Numbered from the stretch's first letter, positions 1-5,722 are shown. The stretch: 5,722 bases of DNA from an uncultured Verrucomicrobium sp. (GCA_903889845.1 CAISZB010000442.1:1-5722); one strand, 5' to 3'. Notes: generated from the letters alone by a model not told the origin. Numbers and translations: made by a program.

Positions 1-1030
<1,030 letters not shown>

Positions 1031-1087
1031 TTTCAAGGGTGAAACAAAGAAAGCCGGACCCGTAAAGGAGAGACCGAGGGACAGCGG

Positions 1088-1552
1088 TTACTTCACCCGG
1101 ACGGCGAAGAGGGGCTTGTTGAAATCGACCGGCTTGCCGTTTTCGGCGAGGACCTCGACGAGGGTGCCGCGGACTTCGGCCTTGATCTCGTTCATGACCT
1201 TCATCGCCTCGATGATACAGACGACGGTCTCCTCGGTGACTTCCTGACCTACGGAAATGTAGGGAGCGGAGTCGGGAGAAGGAGAAAGGTAAAACGTCCC
1301 GACCATCGGGGAAAGGATTTGCTTCGTGTCGGTGGCCGGGGCGGCGGCGGCAACCGGAGCGGGAGCGGCCGGAAGAGCGACGGGCTGCGGCGGAGGGGTA
1401 AAAACCGCTCCGGCGGGGGGGGAATAGGCCGAAATCTCGTGAATTTCGCCCTTTTTAATACGGATTTTAAAATCGGGTTTCTCGAGTTCGAATTCGAGGA
1501 GGGTGTTTTTCGTCATCAGATCGATGACCGCTTTGATTTCCTTCAAGTCCAT
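1088..1552 (-). CDS. accB: Biotin carboxyl carrier protein of acetyl-CoA carboxylase
   Basis: AccB carries the covalently bound biotin that shuttles carboxyl groups from AccC to the carboxyltransferase. The protein has 154 residues, normal for the family. Residues 1-36 form the N-terminal domain (MDLKEIKAVIDLMTKN, then FELEKPDFKIRIKKG). Residues 43-75 are a Pro/Ala-rich flexible linker. Residues 78-154 are the biotinyl domain, with the site EAMKVMNEI in which Lys118 is the biotinylated lysine. The segment SPMVGTFYLSPSPDSAPYI (81-99) includes the protruding 'thumb' typical of acetyl-CoA carboxylase BCCPs and absent from simple lipoyl domains. The ATG at 1552-1550 is preceded by AAGGA (1565-1561 on the minus strand) with an 8-base spacer, a good Shine-Dalgarno. 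It is the first gene of the accB-accC operon and diverges from the hydrolase gene at 1743. Confidence 0.97.
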   Translation of the reverse strand: MDLKEIKAVIDLMTKNTLLEFELEKPDFKIRIKKGEIHEISAYSPPAGAVFTPPPQPVALPAAPAPVAAAAPATDTKQILSPMVGTFYLSPSPDSAPYISVGQEVTEETVVCIIEAMKVMNEIKAEVRGTLVEVLAENGKPVDFNKPLFAVRVK

Positions 1553-1585
1553 TAAACGTATCCTTGTTCGGGGGCTATTCGTTTA

Positions 1586-1648
1586 AAGCTAGGGAGCCGA
1601 TGGTGGAAAGGTCAACCCTTTCCTCTATTTTAAAAAAAAATCAAAAAA
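1586..1648 (-). promoter_or_regulatory. Probable sigma70-type promoter of accB-accC with UP-like element
   Basis: Read on the minus strand, TTGACC (1615-1610) matches the -35 consensus at five of six positions. It is followed after 18 bases by TAGCTT (1591-1586), a weak -10 of TAnnnT form. Directly upstream of the -35 lies a run of T and A tracts (about 1648-1626), the place and composition of an UP element. The predicted transcript start is near 1579, giving a leader of about 27 bases that contains the accB Shine-Dalgarno AAGGA. The -35 and its AT-rich upstream are seen in the sequence; promoter function is inferred. Confidence 0.5.
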
Positions 1649-1702
1649 ACACCGCGAAACCGTGGTAATCGGGGCGGAAAATCGAAAAAATCGAGGAAAA
1701 AA
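1626..1702. other. Phased A-tracts in the accB / hydrolase divergent region
   Basis: The 190-base gap between the divergent accB and hydrolase genes has A-tracts of nine at 1631-1639, seven at 1642-1648, four at 1678-1681, six at 1685-1690 and six at 1697-1702. Several start about one helical turn apart, which predicts bent DNA. ATCGA also occurs twice in the second cluster, at 1681-1685 and 1690-1694. The stretch stands out against GC-rich surroundings and could act on either promoter. I found no convincing -35/-10 pair for the hydrolase on the plus strand. Confidence 0.4.
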
Positions 1703-1742
1703 GGGCGCTTTCCAGATATTTTTGGGATAGAAACAAAATGCG

Positions 1743-2741
1743 ATGTCTTTCCCGTTTTCCCGGTTTTCCCCTCCCCGTCGTGTTCTTTTCGTTCTCCTTT
1801 TTTTAGGCCTCGCGCTGCTCCTCGTCGGCGGTGGACTCCTCGGAGTCTCCGATCTCCTGGCCAACTATGCGATGACGGTCCCCTCGATTGCTTACCCGAG
1901 GTGGACCCCCGCCGAGGCGGAAGCGAAGTATGAGACCTGGAGCGTCACGGCTTCCGATGGGGTTCACCTTAAAGGGTGGTGGGTACCGATCACAGAAGGG
2001 AAGGTCACCCCTCCCACTGTCCTGATCGTCCACGGTCTCGGGGCGCGGAAGGAGCATATGTCCCGTTACATCACTCTGGCGCATGAAGCGGGATACCCCG
2101 TTCTGGCGATCGACCTGCGGAGCCACGGCGAGAGCGATGCGGGACCGACGACGCTGGGATACCGGGAACCGCTCGACGTCCTGGCCTGGCTGGGGAAGCT
2201 GCAAGAAGAGGGAGAATTCCGGGTGATCCTCTGGGGGACTTCCCTGGGTGCGGTGACTTCCCTCCGGGGGGCGGCGGAAGCCCAAAAGGAGAAGTTTCCC
2301 ATTCAGATGGCCGGGGTGATCTCCGACGCGCCGTTCGATACCCTTCTCCACACCCTGGCCAATCATGCGAAGCTGCTCTTCCAGATTCCCTCTTTCCCCC
2401 TGGTCCCCCTGACGGAGTGGCAGATCCGGCGCCGTTTCGGATTCGAGCCGAAGGAAGTCGATGCCACGGAGGCGGCCCGGGGGATCGAGGCCCCGATCCT
2501 GATCCTGGCGGCGGGACTCGACGCCCGGATGCCCCTCCCCCAGGTCCGGGCGATCTATGACGCGGCGGCGGGACCGAAGGAGTTCTACCTGATCCCGGGG
2601 GAAATCCACGAGATTCGCCGCTTCGCCCCGGAGTTCCGGGAGAAGGTTACGGCGTTCCTGGCGCGGTGCTCGGCGCCGGAGGCGGAACCGCTCCCGATCC
2701 GGACAGCGGGGACGGCGGCGTCCCTTCCGCCCCTGCGCTAG
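1743..2741 (+). CDS. Membrane-anchored alpha/beta hydrolase (serine hydrolase)
   Basis: A 332-residue alpha/beta-hydrolase-fold protein, closest in style to the hydrolase_4 / Bem46-like / S33 group. Its substrate cannot be told from sequence. Residues 14-35 (VLFVLLFLGLALLLVGGGLL) form one hydrophobic segment after a basic N-terminus (RFSPPRR). This predicts an uncleaved membrane anchor or signal sequence with the catalytic domain outside the cytoplasm. The family motifs are in order: VHGLG (96-100) for the oxyanion hole, LRSHGES (125-131), nucleophile elbow GTSLG (165-169) with Ser167, Asp260 in GLDARMP, and His289 in PGEIHE. The triad is therefore complete. The last 20-25 residues (from about 309) are a Pro/Ala-rich tail beyond the expected fold. 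The tail is encoded where the gene overlaps the converging gene on the minus strand. The ATG at 1743 keeps the anchor; no strong Shine-Dalgarno is visible. An ATG at 1738 is out of frame. Confidence 0.88.
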   Translation: MSFPFSRFSPPRRVLFVLLFLGLALLLVGGGLLGVSDLLANYAMTVPSIAYPRWTPAEAEAKYETWSVTASDGVHLKGWWVPITEGKVTPPTVLIVHGLGARKEHMSRYITLAHEAGYPVLAIDLRSHGESDAGPTTLGYREPLDVLAWLGKLQEEGEFRVILWGTSLGAVTSLRGAAEAQKEKFPIQMAGVISDAPFDTLLHTLANHAKLLFQIPSFPLVPLTEWQIRRRFGFEPKEVDATEAARGIEAPILILAAGLDARMPLPQVRAIYDAAAGPKEFYLIPGEIHEIRRFAPEFREKVTAFLARCSAPEAEPLPIRTAGTAASLPPLR

Positions 2742-3234
2742 CGACGGCGGGGCCGTACTTCTTCAGGAGGTGCCGGTCGAGTTCCTTCGCGAAGGCCTCC
2801 GGTGAGGGGGTCTTCCCGATTTTCTTCTCGGCAATGAACTTTCGATGGAGGCGAAGGCGCTCGCGGAGGTAGTCGTCGGTGAAGGCCTCGTTCTTTTCCG
2901 GGGCGATGGCGAGGCCGATCTTCACGGCGTGGTCGAGGGCCTGTTTCTCCGTCTGCCGCCGCATCTCGGCGACCCGGGCGAGGAAGGAGGCCTGCTCGTC
3001 GAGGGACATCTTTTTGAAGGCGGGCCATTTGGAGAGTTCCTTCCAAAGCTGGTCCTTGGGAAGGAGGAGGAGCTCGGCCATCCGTTCCCGGACCTCGGGG
3101 GATTGGGAGGCGGTTGAGGCCTGGGTGGGAGGCGGGGTGGAGGGTGCCTCCTCTCCCCTCCCCGACCCGGCGGTGAGGAAGAGAAGGAAAACCCCGAAAG
3201 GAAAGGCCAGCCTTAGGCTTAACGCGCCGGCCAT
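2647..3234 (-). CDS. Secreted helical protein with Pro-rich ends, third gene of sigma operon (function unknown)
   Basis: A 195-residue protein I cannot assign firmly. Residues 1-28 look like a signal peptide: one Arg, a hydrophobic core FPFGVFLLFLTA (11-22), then AGSGRG before an acidic mature start, so export is likely. Residues 29-46 are Pro/Ser/Thr-rich. Residues 47-160 are charged and predicted helical, including LPKDQLWKELSKWPAFKKMSLD (58-79). That Leu-Trp spacing recalls DUF3106 and CpxP/Spy-like periplasmic proteins found beside ECF sigma genes, but the match is by eye. Residues 165-195 are a Gly/Pro/Ser/Ala tail. The ATG at 3234-3232 overlaps the 3' end of the upstream gene by 16 bases and has GGAAGAGG just upstream, so it is probably translationally coupled. 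Its 3' end overlaps the convergent hydrolase by 95 bases. It may be the envelope-side partner or effector of the sigma system (inference). Confidence 0.75.
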   Translation of the reverse strand: MAGALSLRLAFPFGVFLLFLTAGSGRGEEAPSTPPPTQASTASQSPEVRERMAELLLLPKDQLWKELSKWPAFKKMSLDEQASFLARVAEMRRQTEKQALDHAVKIGLAIAPEKNEAFTDDYLRERLRLHRKFIAEKKIGKTPSPEAFAKELDRHLLKKYGPAVASAGAEGTPPSPLSGSGAVPPPAPSTAPGTP

Positions 3235-3671
3235 GATGCCTCTTCCACGGAGACGGGCGAGAGGGCCTCGTCGGTGCTACGGATCTCCCCCTTGGCGATG
3301 GCGTCGAGGGCGGCGAAGGTAACGCGGTCCTGCTCGGAGAGTTGCCGGAAATGAGCCTCGATGCCGAGGGTGACGAGGACGAGGGCCGCCACCCCGGAAG
3401 GAACCCAGAGCCGGACCCGGCGGCGCCACGCCCTCCGGCGCGCGGCCCGTTCCCCCTCCTCCCGCCGCAAGCGGGCCAGGACGGAGGCGGCGAACCAAGC
3501 GGGGGGCTCATCCAACCGGGCCCCGACCTTTTCCCGCTGCCGCAGCAAGGCCAGGAGGGCGCCGGGCACGGGCTCCCCCGCTTCCCGCGTGCCGGTCAGG
3601 CAGGCGGAAAGGAAGGAAAGAAAGGCGGGGCGGGGCATAGTCGGAGTCTGTCGCTCTATTCGATTAAACAC
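3219..3671 (-). CDS. Single-pass membrane protein, candidate anti-sigma factor
   Basis: A 150-residue protein directly after the ECF sigma gene, 8 bases past its stop codon. Residues 1-86 are predicted cytoplasmic and end in a strongly basic run (RAARRRAWRRRVR, 76-88). A hydrophobic segment follows at about 88-105 (LWVPSGVAALVLVTLGI), then a 45-residue acidic C-terminal region. The positive-inside rule gives N-in/C-out, the usual anti-sigma topology. It lacks the HxxxCxxC zinc motif of ZAS-type anti-sigma factors; the only Cys is residue 24. The anti-sigma role therefore rests on position, size and topology, not on a recognised domain. The chosen start is GTG (3671-3669), with AGG seven bases upstream. 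An in-frame ATG at 3638-3636 would remove 11 residues but has no visible Shine-Dalgarno. The gene end overlaps the next gene by 16 bases. Confidence 0.72.
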   Translation of the reverse strand: MFNRIERQTPTMPRPAFLSFLSACLTGTREAGEPVPGALLALLRQREKVGARLDEPPAWFAASVLARLRREEGERAARRRAWRRRVRLWVPSGVAALVLVTLGIEAHFRQLSEQDRVTFAALDAIAKGEIRSTDEALSPVSVEEASWPAR

Positions 3672-3679
3672 CGGATCGC

Positions 3680-4276
3680 CTAAAAAGTTTCGGGGAAGGC
3701 ATCCCCCAGGGAGAGTCTCAGGGTTTCCCGCGCCCGGAAGAGGAGCGACTTTGTCGCGCCGAGGGAGATCCCGAGGACGACGGCGATTTCCTCGTAGGGG
3801 AGGTCCTCGTGGGCCTTCAGGAGGAGGGCCATCCGCTGGTTCTCCGGCAGGGCGTCGATGGCCCGGTCGAGTTTTTCCCGGAATTCCCGTTGGACCAGGA
3901 GGCTGCCCGGGTCGCGCTGGGAGGGGTCGAAGAGGTCGGCCTCCATCTGTTGCGGCTCCTCGTCCTGCGCGGCGGGCTGGAACGACTTCGTCTCGACGGC
4001 CCGCTGCCGGGAGAGGCGGCGGCCCTCGTTGAAGACGAGGTGGCGGACGATGGTGAGGAGCCAGGTCTGGAACTTCGCCTCGGGGCGGTAGCGGGGGGCG
4101 GCCTGCCAGACGCGGAGGAAGACCCGCTGGGCGACGTCCTCCGACTCGAAGGGATCGCCGAGCATCCGCAGGATGGTGCCGTAGACGGCGCGCTGGTGCC
4201 GCTCCACCAACTCGCGGAAGGCCCCTTCGTCTCCCCGGCCCACCGCCTCCATGAGTTGATGATCGGTCAATTCCAT
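3680..4276 (-). CDS. ECF-type RNA polymerase sigma factor
   Basis: A 198-residue sigma70-family protein of extracytoplasmic function type, with only regions 2 and 4. Region 2 covers about 20-92: the core-binding segment DVAQRVFLRVWQ (47-58), then KFQTWLLTIVRHLVFNEGRR (68-87) covering the -10 melting and recognition helices. A variable acidic linker runs about 93-128 (QDEEPQQMEADLF). Region 4 covers about 133-188: LDRAIDALPENQRMALLLK, LPYEEIAVVLGIS, and the recognition helix GATKSLLFRARETLR (173-187), which binds the -35 element. The ATG at 4276-4274 is preceded by GGACGGA about 7 bases upstream. It is first in an apparent three-gene operon followed by a membrane protein and an exported protein, so it probably responds to an envelope or extracellular cue. 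I saw no clear ECF-type autoregulatory promoter in the 60 bases upstream. Confidence 0.95.
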   Translation of the reverse strand: MELTDHQLMEAVGRGDEGAFRELVERHQRAVYGTILRMLGDPFESEDVAQRVFLRVWQAAPRYRPEAKFQTWLLTIVRHLVFNEGRRLSRQRAVETKSFQPAAQDEEPQQMEADLFDPSQRDPGSLLVQREFREKLDRAIDALPENQRMALLLKAHEDLPYEEIAVVLGISLGATKSLLFRARETLRLSLGDAFPETF

Positions 4277-4336
4277 TGCGATTTCCGTCCGGCGATCTTA
4301 TTTAAAGGAGGGGGCATCGCCAGCCCCAAAAATCCC
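4277..4336. promoter_or_regulatory. Divergent intergenic region of sigma operon and desulfurase-like gene
   Basis: Only 60 bases separate the two start codons. On the plus strand TTGCGA (4276-4281) and TATTTA (4299-4304) are 17 bases apart, a weak candidate promoter for the downstream gene. On the minus strand TAAGAT (4301-4296) is a possible -10 for the sigma operon without a matching -35. A purine-rich run AAAGGAGGGGG (4304-4314) resembles an excellent plus-strand Shine-Dalgarno but ends 22 bases before the ATG at 4337, too far for normal use. These are pattern matches only. Confidence 0.25.
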
Positions 4337-5494
4337 ATGCCCTCCTATCTCTCCCTCGACCACCAGGCGGGCTCCCCCCTTTCGGACCGGGTGTGGGAGG
4401 CGATGATGCCGTTCCTGGTCGAGTCGGCGAACGCGGCCAGCCTCCACCGGGGCGGCGTCCGGGCCCGCGAGGCGCTGGGCAAGGCGCGGGAACAGGTCGC
4501 CGCCCTCATTGGAGCAGGAGCGGCCTCGCCGGAAGAGATCGTCTTCACCTCCTCCGGGACCGAGAGCGTCAACCTGGCGATCCTGGGCTATGCCCGGGCC
4601 CATCGCCATCGGGGCAATCACCTCCTCCTCGGCGCGACGGAGCGGCGGTCGGTCTTCCTCGCCGCCGCCGCGTTGGTCCGGGAGGGCTTCACCTCGACCG
4701 TCGTCCCGGTCGACGGCGACGGGAGGGTTTCCCCGGAGGCGCTCCTCACGGCGGCCCGGCCGGAGACGCTCCTCGCCGCGGTCCATTGGGCGAACCACGA
4801 GACCGGCACCATCGAGCCGGTTGCCGAGCTGGCCGCCTGCTGCGCCGCGCGGGGCCTGGCCTTCTTCTGCGACGCCAGCGCCGCCGTCGGCTGGATGCCG
4901 GTCGACGTTTCCCAGGCTCCGGTCACCCTCCTTTCCCTGAGCGCCCGCCGCTTCGGCGGACCGCCGGGAGCAGGCGCGCTCTACGTCCGCCGGGGAACGG
5001 AGATCGAACCGCTCTTCTACGGCGGGGAACAGGAAGGGGGGCGGCGCGCCGGGACGGAGAACCTCCCCGCCCTCGTCGGCCTCGGCGCGGCGGCGGACGA
5101 AGTGCGGGAGACGCTTGCGGAGCGGGTCGAGCACCTTGCCACGCTCCAACGACGGCTCCTCGACGGCCTCCGCGCGATGGTTCCCGACCTCCTCCTCAAC
5201 GGCCCGGAGCCGGGGCCGCTGCGGAGCGTGCAGAATCTGAACGTGAGTCTCCCGGGCCTCGACGGGGAGGCGCTGACATTGCTCTGCGACATGCGGGGCC
5301 TGGCCATCGCGAGCGGCGCCGCCTGCGTGAGCCGAGACCGGCGGACTTCCCATGTCCTTGCCGCCCTGGGGCTGCCGCCGGAAAGGAGCCGCTCCAACGC
5401 CCTCTTCACCCTCGGCCCTGCGACGACGGAGGCGGAGACCGACGCGGCCTGTAATATCGTGGGGAAAGCGGCGGCGAAGCTGCGGGAGGAATAG
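4337..5494 (+). CDS. Cysteine desulfurase-fold (IscS/NifS-like) protein lacking the PLP lysine
   Basis: A 385-residue fold-type I, aminotransferase class V protein aligned by eye with E. coli IscS over nearly its full length. Retained features: LDHQA (7-11), FTSSGTES (70-77) with the phosphate-binding Thr75, Asp179 in CDASAAVG under the PLP ring position, GGEQEGGRRAGTEN (229-242), and SGAAC (326-330) with Cys330, the persulfide cysteine. Changed features: the lysine that forms the Schiff base with PLP (IscS K206) is Arg205 in SLSARRFGGPPG. IscS H104, N155, Q183 and H205 correspond to Arg103, His154, Ala182 and Arg204. The S-x-R motif that holds the substrate carboxylate reads NALFTLG. Classical PLP chemistry is therefore unlikely, and a scaffold, sulfur-carrier or other role is possible. 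The ATG at 4337 matches the family's N-terminus (YLSLD); the nearest Shine-Dalgarno is 22 bases away. The frame is uninterrupted, so decay to a pseudogene is not evident. Confidence 0.9.
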   Translation: MPSYLSLDHQAGSPLSDRVWEAMMPFLVESANAASLHRGGVRAREALGKAREQVAALIGAGAASPEEIVFTSSGTESVNLAILGYARAHRHRGNHLLLGATERRSVFLAAAALVREGFTSTVVPVDGDGRVSPEALLTAARPETLLAAVHWANHETGTIEPVAELAACCAARGLAFFCDASAAVGWMPVDVSQAPVTLLSLSARRFGGPPGAGALYVRRGTEIEPLFYGGEQEGGRRAGTENLPALVGLGAAADEVRETLAERVEHLATLQRRLLDGLRAMVPDLLLNGPEPGPLRSVQNLNVSLPGLDGEALTLLCDMRGLAIASGAACVSRDRRTSHVLAALGLPPERSRSNALFTLGPATTEAETDAACNIVGKAAAKLREE

Positions 5495-5514
5495 GGGGGC
5501 GCGGTTGGAGGGGG

Positions 5515-5530
5515 CGGCCCTTCGGGGCTG
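5515..5530 (+). terminator. TTCG-loop hairpin after the desulfurase-like gene
   Basis: Starting 20 bases after the stop codon, CGGCCC (5515-5520) and GGGCTG (5525-5530) pair over six positions, one of them G-T. They close a TTCG tetraloop through a C-G pair, an unusually stable RNA hairpin. No T-run follows, so it may act as a 3' end stabiliser or a Rho-assisted stop rather than an intrinsic terminator. Confidence 0.4.
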
Positions 5531-5588
5531 GGTAGAATCGCTTGCGCTTCCCTGTAGCTCCTCCATGCGCACCGCGCGTTTGAACGAA

Positions 5589-5609
5589 TGGAGGGCGTGC
5601 CGCCCTCCA
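5589..5609. repeat. Perfect 9-bp inverted repeat with 3-base loop
   Basis: TGGAGGGCG (5589-5597) and CGCCCTCCA (5601-5609) are exact reverse complements around TGC. It lies in the non-coding region between the desulfurase-like gene and the gene starting at 5717. It could be an RNA hairpin or a copy of a dispersed palindromic element; only one copy is in the window. Upstream CTCCAT (5561-5566) is complementary to ATGGAG (5588-5593) and would compete with the left arm. Confidence 0.5.
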
Positions 5610-5651
5610 AACCTCCCGGCTCTGATGCAGCGCGGGAAGAAGGACGCGACC

Positions 5652-5690
5652 ATGGAGGCCTATCTCCCAAAGAGAGTTCTCCTCCGCTGA
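5652..5690 (+). CDS. Possible 12-codon leader peptide
   Basis: ATG at 5652 opens a 12-residue frame, MEAYLPKRVLLR, ending in TGA at 5688-5690. It is preceded by AAGGA with a 7-base spacer, as good a Shine-Dalgarno as those of the larger genes. It lies 26 bases upstream of the probable start codon at 5717, the position of a regulatory leader. There is no run of one amino acid codon that would suggest classic attenuation. So short a frame could be chance, and only the ribosome-binding signal argues for it. Confidence 0.22.
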   Translation: MEAYLPKRVLLR

Positions 5691-5696
5691 ATCCAA

Positions 5697-5710
5697 CCTC
5701 CTTGGGAGGA
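5697..5710 (+). promoter_or_regulatory. Strong Shine-Dalgarno with adjacent anti-Shine-Dalgarno
   Basis: GGGAGGA (5704-5710) sits six bases before ATG at 5717, a near-ideal ribosome-binding site. CCTCC (5697-5701) immediately upstream can pair with GGAGG (5705-5709) around TTG, hiding the site. A second CCTCC at 5681-5685 lies inside the possible leader ORF. The site is visible in the sequence; regulation by folding is inference. Confidence 0.45.
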
Positions 5711-5716
5711 ATCACC

Positions 5717-5722
5717 ATGGGA
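5717..5722 (+). CDS. Start of a gene running off the right edge
   Basis: Only ATG GGA (Met-Gly) is inside the window, so the product is unknown. The call rests on the excellent Shine-Dalgarno GGGAGGA six bases upstream and on the preceding 222 bases carrying no other substantial gene. The gene would be on the same strand as the desulfurase-like gene, separated from it by a hairpin-rich leader. Confidence 0.45.

Noticed and set aside
1031..1087. A separate promoter or terminator between accB and accC.
   Set aside because: The 57-base gap shows no hairpin followed by T and no -35/-10 pair; co-transcription is the simpler reading.
1803..2609. A 268-codon minus-strand frame opposite the hydrolase.
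   Set aside because: No motif is visible, and the plus strand encodes a complete Ser-Asp-His hydrolase in the same DNA.
2738..3511. A 257-codon minus-strand frame overlapping the second and third sigma-operon genes.
   Set aside because: Its product is Pro/Arg/Gly/Ser-rich, a typical GC shadow. The frames at 2647-3234 and 3219-3671 give a signal peptide and a membrane segment with sensible start signals.
3809..5494. A single 561-codon open frame on the plus strand that runs through the sigma gene region into the desulfurase-like gene, suggesting a fusion protein.
   Set aside because: The part before 4337 is antisense to a clear ECF sigma gene and shows no domain; high GC removes stop codons by chance. 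The family N-terminus begins at the ATG at 4337.
4337..5494. Calling the desulfurase-like gene a pseudogene.
   Set aside because: There is no frameshift or internal stop, its length is normal, and the fold signatures and catalytic cysteine remain; only selected active-site residues differ.
4298..5653. A 451-codon open frame on the minus strand opposite the desulfurase-like gene.
   Set aside because: Its translation is Arg/Gly/Pro-rich with no recognisable motif, while the plus-strand frame carries family motifs along its whole length.

Overview
The window comes from a GC-rich bacterial chromosome. Its coding DNA has mostly G or C in third codon positions, and the only clearly AT-rich stretch is an intergenic one near 1625-1740. 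The gene mix is an accB-accC pair, an ECF sigma operon ending in a secreted helical protein, and an IscS/NifS-like protein. This would fit the Verrucomicrobiota/PVC group, but I cannot confirm the taxonomy from sequence alone. I see no transposase, integrase, CRISPR array, tRNA or rRNA.

Layout. (1) Positions 1-1552, minus strand: accC (biotin carboxylase, running off the left edge) and accB (biotin carboxyl carrier protein) in the order accB-accC, behind a recognisable sigma70-type promoter with an AT-rich upstream element. (2) 1743-2741, plus strand: a membrane-anchored alpha/beta hydrolase with an intact Ser-Asp-His triad. (3) 2647-4276, minus strand: a three-gene operon read as ECF sigma factor, then a single-pass membrane protein (candidate anti-sigma), then a secreted helical Pro-rich protein. 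The last gene overlaps the hydrolase tail to tail by 95 bases. (4) 4337-5494, plus strand, divergent from the sigma operon: a protein of the IscS/NifS cysteine desulfurase fold. (5) 5495-5722: a gene-poor, hairpin-rich stretch with a TTCG-loop hairpin, a perfect 9-bp inverted repeat, a possible 12-codon leader ORF, and a strong Shine-Dalgarno followed by ATG at 5717, where a further gene seems to start just before the window ends.

How the genes work together. AccB and AccC are two subunits of acetyl-CoA carboxylase and supply malonyl-CoA for fatty acid synthesis. The sigma / membrane protein / secreted protein trio looks like an envelope-sensing cassette in which the membrane protein restrains the sigma factor. 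This is inferred from order, spacing and topology. The hydrolase and the desulfurase-like protein have no evident functional tie to their neighbours.

The most notable point is the desulfurase-like protein. It keeps the fold signatures and the catalytic cysteine (Cys330). However, the PLP-binding lysine is Arg205, and several other PLP- or substrate-contacting positions are also changed. The substitutions are clean in an uninterrupted frame, so this looks like a pseudoenzyme or a repurposed homologue rather than a working PLP-dependent cysteine desulfurase.
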